From contig NZ_JBHSRF010000015.1 in assembly GCF_042658925.1 (NCBI RefSeq), positions 62,001 to 126,000 on the forward strand: DNA of 64,000 nt, written 5' to 3'. The translations under genes and the position numbers were made by a program. This DNA comes from Sphaerisporangium aureirubrum. Lineage in GTDB: Bacteria > Actinomycetota > Actinomycetes > Streptosporangiales > Streptosporangiaceae. The notes below the pieces were generated by a model that was not told the origin of the DNA, ran no database searches, and saw only the letters and a list, made by a program, of their open reading frames with translations. Below are positions 41,867 through 49,564 of the stretch, piece by piece; positions within the stretch are counted from its first letter, which is position 1; each line of letters begins with the position of its first letter.

Positions 41867-42445
41867 ATGGCGGAGGCGATCTACGTCGGCAGGCTGCTGG
41901 TGGCGACGCCACTGCTGGACGACCCCAACTTCCGGCGTGGTGTCGTGCTGATACTGGAACACGACGACGACGGCGGCACCCTCGGCGTCATGCTCAACCG
42001 GCCCAGCGAGGTCACCGTCACCCAGGTTCTGCCCTCTTGGGACGCACTCGTCAGCGGCCCGCCCGTCCTGTTCGAAGGAGGGCCGGTCCAGACCGACAGC
42101 GCGCTGGCGCTGGCCGCGGTGCCGAGCGGGCAGGAGCCGCTCGGCTGGCGGCGTCTGCACGCGGGCACCTCGGCGGTGTCCAAGCTCGGCACGGTCGACC
42201 TGGACGCGCCGCCGGAGATCCTGGCCGGCGAGATCACCCAGATGCGTATCTTCGCCGGGTACGCGGGCTGGACGGCGGGTCAGCTGGAGGCCGAGATCCG
42301 GGACGGCTCGTGGTACGTCGTGGAGGCCGAGCCGGGCGACACCTTCGACTCCAGCCCGGCCAACCTGTGGCGCTCGGTGCTGCGCCGCCAGCCCGGGGAA
42401 CTGGCCTTCGTGGCCACCTGCCCGGACGACCCCAAGCTCAACTAG
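41867..42445 (+). CDS. YqgE/AlgH family protein
   Basis: 192 residues of the DUF179 family: GRLLVATPLLDDPNFRRGVV, LEHDDDGGTLGVMLNRP, FEGGPVQ, MRIFAGYAGWTAGQLEAEI and SWYVVEA are all signature pieces. The fold is known from structures but the biochemical role is not. ATG 41867. Its TAG stop shares the palindrome CTAG with the stop of the convergent TetR gene. Confidence 0.92.
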   Translation: MAEAIYVGRLLVATPLLDDPNFRRGVVLILEHDDDGGTLGVMLNRPSEVTVTQVLPSWDALVSGPPVLFEGGPVQTDSALALAAVPSGQEPLGWRRLHAGTSAVSKLGTVDLDAPPEILAGEITQMRIFAGYAGWTAGQLEAEIRDGSWYVVEAEPGDTFDSSPANLWRSVLRRQPGELAFVATCPDDPKLN

Positions 42446-43062
42446 ACCAGGAGACGGCCCGCGCCGGGGGTCAGTACCGCCTCGGCGAGGTCGAGGCTGC
42501 GTTCCACGTCGGCCGCGAGGGCCCGCGGGCCCTGTCCCTCGACCGCGCACGCGAACCCCACCCGCACGGCCGAGGTGACGAACGCCACCAGCAGCCGCGG
42601 ACGCAGGTCGCCGGGGTCGGCGCCGAGGCGGCGGGCGATCTCCTCGCTCAGCTTCTCCTCCACTTCGGACATCCGCGCGAAGCTCGCCGCCAGCAGCCCG
42701 GGGTTGGCGTCGATGACCCGCCGGTGCTTGACGAAGCGCTCGAAGTCCTCCGCGGAGTCGCTCTTGCCCTCCATGGCCCGCGTGAACTCCCGGTACGCGC
42801 CGACCAGCGCGGCCAGCGGCGCCTCGTCGTCGGGGCGGGCCGCCAGCGCGGCCGTGATGCGTTCGTCGTACTCCGCGGTGAAGTCGAGCGCGAGGTCTTC
42901 CTTGCTGCCGAAGTAGCGGAAGAAGGTGCGGGGCGAGACCTCTACGGCGGCGGCGATCTGGTCGACGGTGGTGGCCTCGAAGCCCTGGATGAGGAACAGG
43001 TCGAAGGCGGTGTCGATCAGCGCCTGCCGGGTCTGGTGCTTCTTGCGCTCGCGTAGACCCAT
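42442..43062 (-). CDS. TetR-family repressor of the divergent efflux gene
   Basis: 206 residues. HTH with ALIDTAFDLFLIQGFEATTV and VSPRTFFRYFGSKEDL, then a helical C-terminal domain resembling TetR_C regulators of multidrug pumps. The ATG at 43062 has GGAGGT upstream; a longer frame to 43137 would run through the promoter. It is divergent from an MFS drug exporter, with a palindrome overlapping the exporter -35 box, so it likely represses both. Confidence 0.92.
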   Translation of the reverse strand: MGLRERKKHQTRQALIDTAFDLFLIQGFEATTVDQIAAAVEVSPRTFFRYFGSKEDLALDFTAEYDERITAALAARPDDEAPLAALVGAYREFTRAMEGKSDSAEDFERFVKHRRVIDANPGLLAASFARMSEVEEKLSEEIARRLGADPGDLRPRLLVAFVTSAVRVGFACAVEGQGPRALAADVERSLDLAEAVLTPGAGRLLV

Positions 43063-43091
43063 GGCGGACACCTCCTGGACATCTTCGCGAC

Positions 43092-43159
43092 ATATTATGC
43101 CACAAGTCACCATGTGTCGGATAAAAGTGTTTGTCATATGTCACGGACTGCCATAAATT
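43092..43159. promoter_or_regulatory. Divergent tetR/MFS promoter and operator region
   Basis: For the MFS gene: TTGTCA (43131-43136), 17-bp spacer, TAAATT (43154-43159). For tetR: TAATAT on the minus strand (43092-43097). The imperfect palindrome TGTCATATGTCA (43132-43143) overlaps the MFS -35, and CACAAG-4-CATGTG (43101-43116) lies between the promoters. Both are candidate TetR operators. Confidence 0.6.
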
Positions 43160-43198
43160 ACCGTCTGCTGACAGAGATAGATACAGGGGGACCTCTCC

Positions 43199-44767
43199 AT
43201 GGCACAAGCGCTGGCCGCGCGCCCCGACGCGCCCGTCAGACGTGGCCACGGCCATCCGTGGCTCACACTCCTCGCCGTCGCACTCGGTGTGATCATGGTG
43301 ATGCTCGACGGCACCGTCGTCGCCATCGCCAACCCGGTCATCGGCCAGGATCTCGGAGCCTCGCTCTCCGACCTCCAGTGGGTCACCAGCGGCTACCTGC
43401 TGTCCCTCGCGGTCTTCCTGATCACCGCGGGCAAGCTGGGCGACCTGTTCGGCCACAAGCGGGTCTTCGTCGTCGGCATCGCTGGCTTCGCGCTGACCTC
43501 GCTCGCCATCGGCCTCACCTCGTCCATCGGCGTGCTCATCGGCCTGCGCGTCCTGCAGGGCCTGTTCGGCGCGCTGCTCCAGCCCGCCGCCCTGGCGCTG
43601 CTGCGCGCCGCGTTCCCCGCCGAGCGACTGAACATGGCCATCGGCATCTGGGGCGCCGCGATCGGCGTGTCCAGCGCCGCGGGCCCCATCGTCGGCGGCC
43701 TGCTCGTGGAGAACGTCAGCTGGCAGTCGGTCTTCTTCATCAACGTCCCGGTCGGCGTCGTGGCGCTCCTGGTCGGTCTGTGGGTCATCAGGGAGAGCAG
43801 GGCCGAGTCCCTGTCCAAGATCGACATCCCGGGTGTCGTCCTGCTGTCGGTGGCGATGTTCTGCCTGGTCTGGGCGATCATCAAGGCCCCCGAGTACGGC
43901 TGGGGCGACGGCCGCACGATCGCGTTCGCCGCGGCTGCGGTGATCTTCGGTGCCGCCTTCGTGTTCTGGCAGGGCAGGGCCGCCGAGCCGCTGCTGCCTC
44001 TCGGCCTGTTCCGCAACGCCTCGGTCTCCATCGGAACGGTTCTCATGGTGCTGATGGCCTTCTCGATGTTCGGCGCGATGTTCTTCCTGACCTTCTACTT
44101 CCAGGGCGTGCACGGCCTGTCCCCGCTGGAGTCGGGCATGCGCATGCTGCCCATGAGCGCCGGCATGATCGTCGCCTCCCCACTGGCGGGCGTCGCGCTG
44201 ACCAGGTTCGGGCCGAGGATCCCGATCGCGGTCGGCATGCTGATCACCGCGACCTCGATGCTCCTGCTGTCCCGCCTGGGACTGGAGGCCGGGTACATCG
44301 ACACCGCGATCCCGTTCGCGCTGCTCGCCTTCGGCCTCTCCCCGGTCATGGTCGGCGCCACCGAGGTCATCGTGGGCAACTCCCCGGTGGAGCTCAGCGG
44401 CGTCGCGGGCGGCATGCAGCAGTCCGCCATGCAGGTCGGCGGCTCGCTCGGCACCGCGGTGCTCGGCGCGCTGATCACCGCCAAGGTCGCGGACGTGCTG
44501 CCCGGCCACCTGGCGTCCGGGAACATCCCGAGCACCCCCGCCCAGATCGACGCGCTGAAGGGCCCGGTGTCCCTCGGCATCGCCCCGGTCCCGCCGGGCA
44601 CGCCGCAGCCGGTCGCGGACGCGCTCACCTCGGCCGCGCACCTGTCCTTCCTGGACGGCATGCACTTCGGCTTCACCGTGGCCGTCGTGGTCGCGGTCGT
44701 GGCCGCGGGGCTGGCCTTGTTCGTCAGGGCGGGCCGCAAGACCGACATGCCCGTGCACGCGGGCTGA
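43199..44767 (+). CDS. MFS drug efflux transporter, DHA2 (14-helix) type
   Basis: 522 residues with about 14 membrane helices. Motif C and motif A features are present: MVMLDGTVVAIANPVI in helix 1, GKLGDLFGHKRVF in the first cytoplasmic loop, and GAAIGVSSAAGPIVGGLLV in helix 5. Proton-driven export of lipophilic drugs is the family role (EmrB/QacA type). It is controlled by the divergent tetR gene, which suggests induction by the exported compound. Confidence 0.93.
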   Translation: MAQALAARPDAPVRRGHGHPWLTLLAVALGVIMVMLDGTVVAIANPVIGQDLGASLSDLQWVTSGYLLSLAVFLITAGKLGDLFGHKRVFVVGIAGFALTSLAIGLTSSIGVLIGLRVLQGLFGALLQPAALALLRAAFPAERLNMAIGIWGAAIGVSSAAGPIVGGLLVENVSWQSVFFINVPVGVVALLVGLWVIRESRAESLSKIDIPGVVLLSVAMFCLVWAIIKAPEYGWGDGRTIAFAAAAVIFGAAFVFWQGRAAEPLLPLGLFRNASVSIGTVLMVLMAFSMFGAMFFLTFYFQGVHGLSPLESGMRMLPMSAGMIVASPLAGVALTRFGPRIPIAVGMLITATSMLLLSRLGLEAGYIDTAIPFALLAFGLSPVMVGATEVIVGNSPVELSGVAGGMQQSAMQVGGSLGTAVLGALITAKVADVLPGHLASGNIPSTPAQIDALKGPVSLGIAPVPPGTPQPVADALTSAAHLSFLDGMHFGFTVAVVVAVVAAGLALFVRAGRKTDMPVHAG

Positions 44768-44780
44768 GGCCGGACGCACG

Positions 44781-44786
44781 TAGACT
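44781..44786 (+). promoter_or_regulatory. Candidate -10 box of leaderless DUF3039 transcript
   Basis: TAGACT followed by 8 bases and the GTG start of the DUF3039 gene, with no Shine-Dalgarno sequence between. Confidence 0.45.
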
Positions 44787-44794
44787 CGTTTCCC

Positions 44795-45043
44795 GTGAGC
44801 ACGAAGATCCTTCCCGAGAGCGAAGTCCGCCCGAACCTCTCGCACGGCGACGAGGGGGATCACGAGCGGTTCTCGCATTACGCGGACAAGAACGAGATCA
44901 CCGAGAGCATGGTCACCGGCACCCCGATCCGCGCCCTGTGCGGCAAGATCTGGGTGCCGAGCCGTGATCCGAAGCGCTACCCGGTCTGCCCGGAGTGCAA
45001 GGACATCTACGAAGGGCTCCCCAAGGGCGAGTCCGGCGACTGA
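44795..45043 (+). CDS. DUF3039 small zinc-finger-like protein
   Basis: 82 residues. Family hallmarks are FSHYADKNEITESMVTGTP, RALCGKIWVPSRDPKRYPVC and CPECKDIYEGL. His28, Cys49, Cys65 and Cys68 could bind one zinc. The family is restricted to actinobacteria and has no known function. GTG start, probably leaderless. It is commonly found upstream of a superfamily 2 helicase gene like the one at 47 kb; here two other genes intervene. Confidence 0.9.
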   Translation: MSTKILPESEVRPNLSHGDEGDHERFSHYADKNEITESMVTGTPIRALCGKIWVPSRDPKRYPVCPECKDIYEGLPKGESGD

Positions 45044-45115
45044 GTGTCACTCCCCCCGCCGGGGCGTCCGCGGGGTTAGCGTCAGCACTCCGGACCTGCG
45101 ACGACGGGGGAGTGC

Positions 45116-46000
45116 ATGGTCAGGCGGGCGATGGCCGTGTCCTTGGTGTGCCTGTTCGCGCTCGGCGCCGTGCCAGGGCCCGCCCGGGCCGGGCACGGCC
45201 GCCCGTGCGCCGGCCCGCAGCGTGCCGGTGCGCGCCCGCCCGAGCCGTACACCCCCGATCCCGGCGAGGCGGCCCGCATGCTCGCCGCCATGCGGGCGCG
45301 GTTGCGTGCCGCCAAGACGTCCCCGGCCACGTCGATCGTCGTGCCCGTGTGGGTGCACGTCCTCACCGAGGGCAGGCTCGGCGCGAGCGAGGGCGCGATC
45401 GCCCCGCAGGTGGAGGCGCTCAACGCCGCGTACGGCGGGCGGCTCGGCGGGGTGGACACCGGCATCAGGTTCACGCTGCGCGGCGTGACCCGCACCGAGG
45501 AACCCACCTGGTTCCGCGACCCGCTGGGCAACGAGGCCGCGATGAAGACCAGGCTGCGCAAGGGCGGCCCCGAGACCCTCAACCTGTACGTCGCCCAGCC
45601 CGGCGACAGGGTGCTCGGCTTCTCGACCTACCCCCATTGGTACAGGCGCAGGCCCGCCCTGGACGGCGTCGTGATCGACTGGCGCACCCTGCCCGGTGGC
45701 GCGCTGCTCGCCTTCGGCAAGGGATACACGGGGGTGCACGAGATCGGCCACTGGCTCGGTCTGCTGCACACCTTCGAGAACGGCTGCTCCCCGCCCGGCG
45801 ACCAGGTCGACGACACTCCGCCCGAGGGGCAGTCCACGCAGGGCTGCCCGCAGGACAAGGACACCTGCCCCGACCCCGGCGAGGACCCCATTCACAACTT
45901 CATGGACTACACCACCGACGCCTGCATGAGCGAGTTCACCGCCGGGCAGGCCGTTCGCATGCGGGACATGTGGACAGCATTCCGTTCCCCGCCCGTCTGA
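45116..46000 (+). CDS. Secreted zinc metalloprotease, M43 (cytophagalysin/PAPP-A-like)
   Basis: 294 residues. A signal peptide (VRRAMAVSLVCLFALGA, cleavage near AGHG) is followed by a domain containing the metzincin motif HEIGHWLGLLH (His208, Glu209, His212, His218) and a Met-turn region in NFMDYTTDACM. Several cysteines (ENGCSPPGD, QGCPQDKDTCPD) match the disulfides of M43B peptidases. Substrate unknown. It appears inserted between DUF3039 and the helicase. Confidence 0.88.
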   Translation: MVRRAMAVSLVCLFALGAVPGPARAGHGRPCAGPQRAGARPPEPYTPDPGEAARMLAAMRARLRAAKTSPATSIVVPVWVHVLTEGRLGASEGAIAPQVEALNAAYGGRLGGVDTGIRFTLRGVTRTEEPTWFRDPLGNEAAMKTRLRKGGPETLNLYVAQPGDRVLGFSTYPHWYRRRPALDGVVIDWRTLPGGALLAFGKGYTGVHEIGHWLGLLHTFENGCSPPGDQVDDTPPEGQSTQGCPQDKDTCPDPGEDPIHNFMDYTTDACMSEFTAGQAVRMRDMWTAFRSPPV

Positions 46001-46073
46001 TACCGGCCGTCGCGGGTCGTTGACGCGGGGGCGCCCCGGGAGCCGATACTCGAAGGCACCGGGAGGAGACGCC

Positions 46074-46766
46074 GTGGAGGAGCACCGTACGAAACGCCGG
46101 CCGTACGGCGAGTCCGCGTGGCCGCCGCGCGAGCAGGAGGGCCTGCCCCCCTCGGCCCGGCTGTACGGCGCGCCCGCCGCGCCGTCCGGCATCCGGGTGC
46201 CGCTGTGGGCGCAGCGGCTCGCCATCGTGCTCGGCTCGGTAGCGGCGGGGATCACCGTGGTCGCCCTGGTGGTGTCCACGGTCGTGAGCCGGGTGAACGC
46301 GCCCGACACCACCCGGCTGACCGTGACGGACGGCCTCGCCGGGGTCACCTACTTCATGCCGCCCGGGTGGCGCGCCGGCGCGGTCCCCCCGGTGACCGGC
46401 TTCACCTCCGCGGCCGTGTACGGCGGGGCGGCCATCGTGATGACCAGGCCGGGCGACTCCGTCGCGGTCTCCGGCCCCCGCGCGGCCACACTGTCGCTCA
46501 CCGAGCTGTACGCGCGGCTCCTGCTGCACGGCGACACCGTGGACGTGGTGGACGACCGCCCGGTGGAGACCGGCGGGTACACCGGCCACTCCCGGGCGCT
46601 GCGGGCGGGCTACAGCGACGTGGTGAACCGCCCGGCGTACCTGCGGGTGACGGTGCTGACCAAGGAGGGCGGGGACAAGGCCAGCGTGGTGATCGTCGGG
46701 ATGGTCCAGCCGGACGACCCGCGGCGGCGCGCCGAGATAGACGGCGTACTCGCGTTGCTGAAGTAG
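46074..46766 (+). CDS. Single-pass membrane protein, unknown function
   Basis: 230 residues from a GTG with GGGAGGAG upstream. An Arg/Pro-rich cytoplasmic N-terminus is followed by a membrane helix (about 50-72, LAIVLGSVAAGITVVALVV) and an extracytoplasmic domain with VTYFMPPGWRAGAVPPV, VVDDRPVETGGYTGHSR and VVIVGMVQPDDPRRRAEID. The globular part looks like a small PsbP/LpqN-type fold, which is only an impression. No motif identifies its role. Confidence 0.68.
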   Translation: MEEHRTKRRPYGESAWPPREQEGLPPSARLYGAPAAPSGIRVPLWAQRLAIVLGSVAAGITVVALVVSTVVSRVNAPDTTRLTVTDGLAGVTYFMPPGWRAGAVPPVTGFTSAAVYGGAAIVMTRPGDSVAVSGPRAATLSLTELYARLLLHGDTVDVVDDRPVETGGYTGHSRALRAGYSDVVNRPAYLRVTVLTKEGGDKASVVIVGMVQPDDPRRRAEIDGVLALLK

Positions 46767-47005
46767 CAGGTCACCGGCGTGCGCGGCGGCGGGGCCCCGG
46801 CGGATCCGCGGGGGACGGCACGTCTTGTCGGTGGTCCCCACTATCGTGGCTTCACTGTGAGGGTGCGAAACGAGCGCGACGACACGATCATGAGCCGGGG
46901 TCCCGCCCCGGCTGCCGGGAAAGGTCCTTGGAGGAGGAGATCGGCGTTGAGCTTGCCCGCCGCGTCCCGCCTGCCTTCTCCCGGGCACCCGCCGCGGGGG
47001 GTGGC

Positions 47006-48763
47006 GTGAGCAATTTCGCCGCGTCCCACCTGTCCCCCTCCTATCCCGACCGAGCCGCCTGGGGCACCGCGCCCCGGCTGCGCGCCTGGCAGCAGGAGGC
47101 GCTCGACCTCTACTTCCGGCGCGAGACGCGCGACTTCCTCACCGTCGCCACCCCCGGCGCCGGCAAGACCACCTACGCGCTGCGAATCGCCAGCGAGCTG
47201 CTCGCGCGAGGCGTGGTGCGGGCGGTGACCATCGTCACCCCCACCGAGCACCTCAAGCGCCAGTGGGCCGACGCCGCCGGGCGGGTCGGCATCGCCATCG
47301 ACCCCGAGTTCAAGAACAGCCAGGGCGCCACCTCCCGGGACTACCTCGGCGTCGCGGTGACCTACGCCCAGGTGGCGATGCACCCCGCGCTCCACCGGGC
47401 CCGCACCGAGGCCCGCAAGACGCTGGTGATCTTCGACGAGATCCACCACGCGGGCGACGCCAAGTCCTGGGGCGAAGGCGTGCGCGACGCCTTCGAGCCC
47501 GCCACCCGCAGGCTCGCCCTCACCGGCACCCCGTTCCGCTCCGACACCAACCCCATCCCGTTCGTCACCTACGCCGAGGACGGCGAGGGCGTGCGGCGCA
47601 GCGTCTCCGACTACTCCTACGGCTACGCCCCCGCGCTGGCCGACGGCGTGGTCCGCCCGGTGATCTTCCTGGCGTACGCGGGGGAGATGCGCTGGCGCAC
47701 CCGCGCGGGGGACGAGATCACCGCGACGCTCGGCACCCCGCTCACCAAGGACCAGCTCGGCCAGGCGTGGCGCGCCGCGCTCGACCCCAAGGGCGACTGG
47801 ATCCGCCAGGTGCTCATGGCGGCCGACAAGCGCCTCACCGAGGTGCGCCGGGGCGTCCCGGACGCCGGGGCCATGGTGATCGCGAGCGACCACGAGACCG
47901 CCAGGGCCTACTCCCGCCACCTGCGCGACATCACCGGCCAGGGCGCGACGGTCGTGTTGTCCGACGACCCCGGCGCCTCCGCAAAGATCAAGCAGTTCAC
48001 CGCCTCGGAGGAACGCTGGCTGGTGGCGGTGCGCATGGTGTCCGAGGGCGTCGACATCCCCCGCCTCGCGGTCGGGGTCTACGCCACCAGCACCTCCACG
48101 CCGCTGTTCTTCGCCCAGGCGGTGGGGCGTTTCGTCCGGGCGCGCAAACGGGGCGAGACCGCGTCGGTGTTCCTGCCGTCGGTGCCCACCCTGATGGGCC
48201 TGGCGGGCGAGATGGAGGCCGAGCGCGACCACGTGCTCGACCGCAAGCTGCCCGAGGAGGGGCTGGACGACTTCCTGGTCGAGGAGGCCCAGCAGAAGAA
48301 GGACAATCCCGACGTCCTCGGCGACGAGCTGCCGTTCGAGACCGTGGAGGCGTCCGCCACGTTCGACCGGGTGCTGTTCGACGGCGGCGAGTTCGGCACC
48401 GGCGCCGAGCCCGGCTCCCCTGAGGAGGAGGACTTCCTCGGCCTGCCCGGCCTGCTGGAGCCCGACCAGGTGGCCGTCCTGCTGCGCAAGCACCAGGCCG
48501 ACCAGCAGGCCGCCCGGCGCCGCCAGAGCGCCGAGCCGCGTCCCGAGCCCGTGCTCGCCCCGCACGAGGAGATCGCGGCCCTGCGCAAGGAGCTGAACGG
48601 CCTGGTCGGCGCCTGGAACCACCGCACCGGCCAGCCGCACGGCGTCATCCACGCCGAGCTCCGCCGCGTCTGCGGCGGCCCTCCCATCGCGCAGGCGTCC
48701 GCCGAAGAGATCCGCAAGCGCATCGACACCATCCGCAAGTGGGCCACCCAGCGCGGACGATGA
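47006..48763 (+). CDS. DEAD/DEAH-box (superfamily 2) helicase
   Basis: 585 residues. N-terminus SNFAASHLSPSYPDRAAWG; RAWQQEAL Q-like motif; Walker A TPGAGKTT (49-56); motif II FDEIHHAG; motif III LTGTPFRSD; motif V RMVSEGVDIPRL; motif VI FFAQAVGRFVRAR. The C-terminal about 170 residues are acidic and then helical (ELRRVCGGPPIAQASAEEIR). It resembles a conserved actinobacterial helicase of unknown nucleic-acid target. The GTG at 47006 matches the family N-terminus; no ATG is available nearby in this frame. Confidence 0.9.
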   Translation: MSNFAASHLSPSYPDRAAWGTAPRLRAWQQEALDLYFRRETRDFLTVATPGAGKTTYALRIASELLARGVVRAVTIVTPTEHLKRQWADAAGRVGIAIDPEFKNSQGATSRDYLGVAVTYAQVAMHPALHRARTEARKTLVIFDEIHHAGDAKSWGEGVRDAFEPATRRLALTGTPFRSDTNPIPFVTYAEDGEGVRRSVSDYSYGYAPALADGVVRPVIFLAYAGEMRWRTRAGDEITATLGTPLTKDQLGQAWRAALDPKGDWIRQVLMAADKRLTEVRRGVPDAGAMVIASDHETARAYSRHLRDITGQGATVVLSDDPGASAKIKQFTASEERWLVAVRMVSEGVDIPRLAVGVYATSTSTPLFFAQAVGRFVRARKRGETASVFLPSVPTLMGLAGEMEAERDHVLDRKLPEEGLDDFLVEEAQQKKDNPDVLGDELPFETVEASATFDRVLFDGGEFGTGAEPGSPEEEDFLGLPGLLEPDQVAVLLRKHQADQQAARRRQSAEPRPEPVLAPHEEIAALRKELNGLVGAWNHRTGQPHGVIHAELRRVCGGPPIAQASAEEIRKRIDTIRKWATQRGR

Positions 48764-48764
48764 C

Positions 48765-48912
48765 GCGTACCGGCCCCCGCGATCCTCGGGCCGGCCCCCG
48801 CGACCCGCGGACCGGGAGTCCGCGTACCGGCCCCCGTGACCCGCGGACCGGGAGTTCGCGTACCGGCCCCCGCGACCCGCGGACCAGAAGTCCGCGTACC
48901 GGCCCCCGCGAC
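48765..48912. repeat. 36-bp tandem repeat array downstream of the helicase gene
   Basis: Units starting GCGTACCGGCCCCCG begin at 48822, 48858 and 48894, exactly 36 bp apart; a fourth copy at 48765 is interrupted and followed by a partial unit at about 48790. Units are over 90% identical. There are no unique spacers, so it is a minisatellite and not CRISPR. It begins right after the helicase stop and ends about 50 bp before the pncA stop. Confidence 0.85.
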
Positions 48913-48963
48913 GCGGAGGTCCCGGGGCCTGTCGCGCCGTGAGGCGGGGCGGTCTCCCCGCCG

Positions 48964-49539
48964 TCAGGCCGGGGCGACGACCGGCGTGCCGACCAGTTCC
49001 ACCCCGGCGGCGCGCAGTTCGTCCAGGGCGGCGTCGGTGGTGGGACGGGCGACGCCGGCGGTGAGGTCGAGCAGGACGCGGACGGCGAAGCCCTCGCGGG
49101 CGGCGTCGAGGGCGGTGGCGCGCACGCAGTGGTCGGTGGCGATGCCCACCACGTCCACGGCGCCGACCTCGCGGGAGCGCAGCCACTCGGCCAGGCCCGT
49201 GCCGTCCGCGCCGTGGCCCTCGAACCCGCTGTACGCGGCGCTGTGCCGTCCCTTGCTGAAGACCTCCTCGACCCGCGAGGTGTCCAGGGAGGGGTGGAAG
49301 GCGGCGCCGCCGGTACCCACGACGCAGTGGGCGGGCCAGGTGCGCGCGTAGTCGGGGTGGTCGGAGAAGTGGTCGCCCGGGTCCACGTGGTAGTCCCGGG
49401 TGGCCACCACGTGGTCGTACCCGCCGGTGGCGGCGTGCGGCCCGATGGCCGCCGCGACACCGGCTCCGCCCTGGACGGCCAGGCTGCCGCCCTCGCAGAA
49501 GTCGTTCTGCACGTCCACGATGACCAGGGTGGTCTTCAT
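48964..49539 (-). CDS. pncA: Nicotinamidase (isochorismatase family)
   Basis: 191 residues. Catalytic triad Asp9 (VIVDVQNDF), Lys96 (VFSKGRH) and Cys138 (ATDHCVRATALDA), and metal ligands Asp49, His51 and His57 (TRDYHVDPGDHFSDHP). It hydrolyses nicotinamide to nicotinate and would also activate pyrazinamide. It follows pncB by 25 bp, so the two make a NAD-salvage operon. ATG 49539 with GGAAAGGAC upstream. Confidence 0.93.
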   Translation of the reverse strand: MKTTLVIVDVQNDFCEGGSLAVQGGAGVAAAIGPHAATGGYDHVVATRDYHVDPGDHFSDHPDYARTWPAHCVVGTGGAAFHPSLDTSRVEEVFSKGRHSAAYSGFEGHGADGTGLAEWLRSREVGAVDVVGIATDHCVRATALDAAREGFAVRVLLDLTAGVARPTTDAALDELRAAGVELVGTPVVAPA

Positions 49540-49564
49540 CGAGGTCCTTTCCACCACAGGGGGA

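Noticed and set aside
46890..47009. 39-codon ORF ending in a GTGA overlap with the helicase start
   Set aside because: Arg/Pro/Ala-rich product and no clear ribosome-binding site; the overlap is likely chance because GTG and TGA are frequent here.
48765..48912. CRISPR array
   Set aside because: Repeats are head-to-tail without unique spacers, and no cas genes are in the window.
48739..48942. Plus-strand ORF translating the 36-bp repeats (Arg-Thr-Gly-Pro-Arg-Asp repeats)
   Set aside because: Starts inside the helicase gene and consists only of the minisatellite; no sign of selection for coding.
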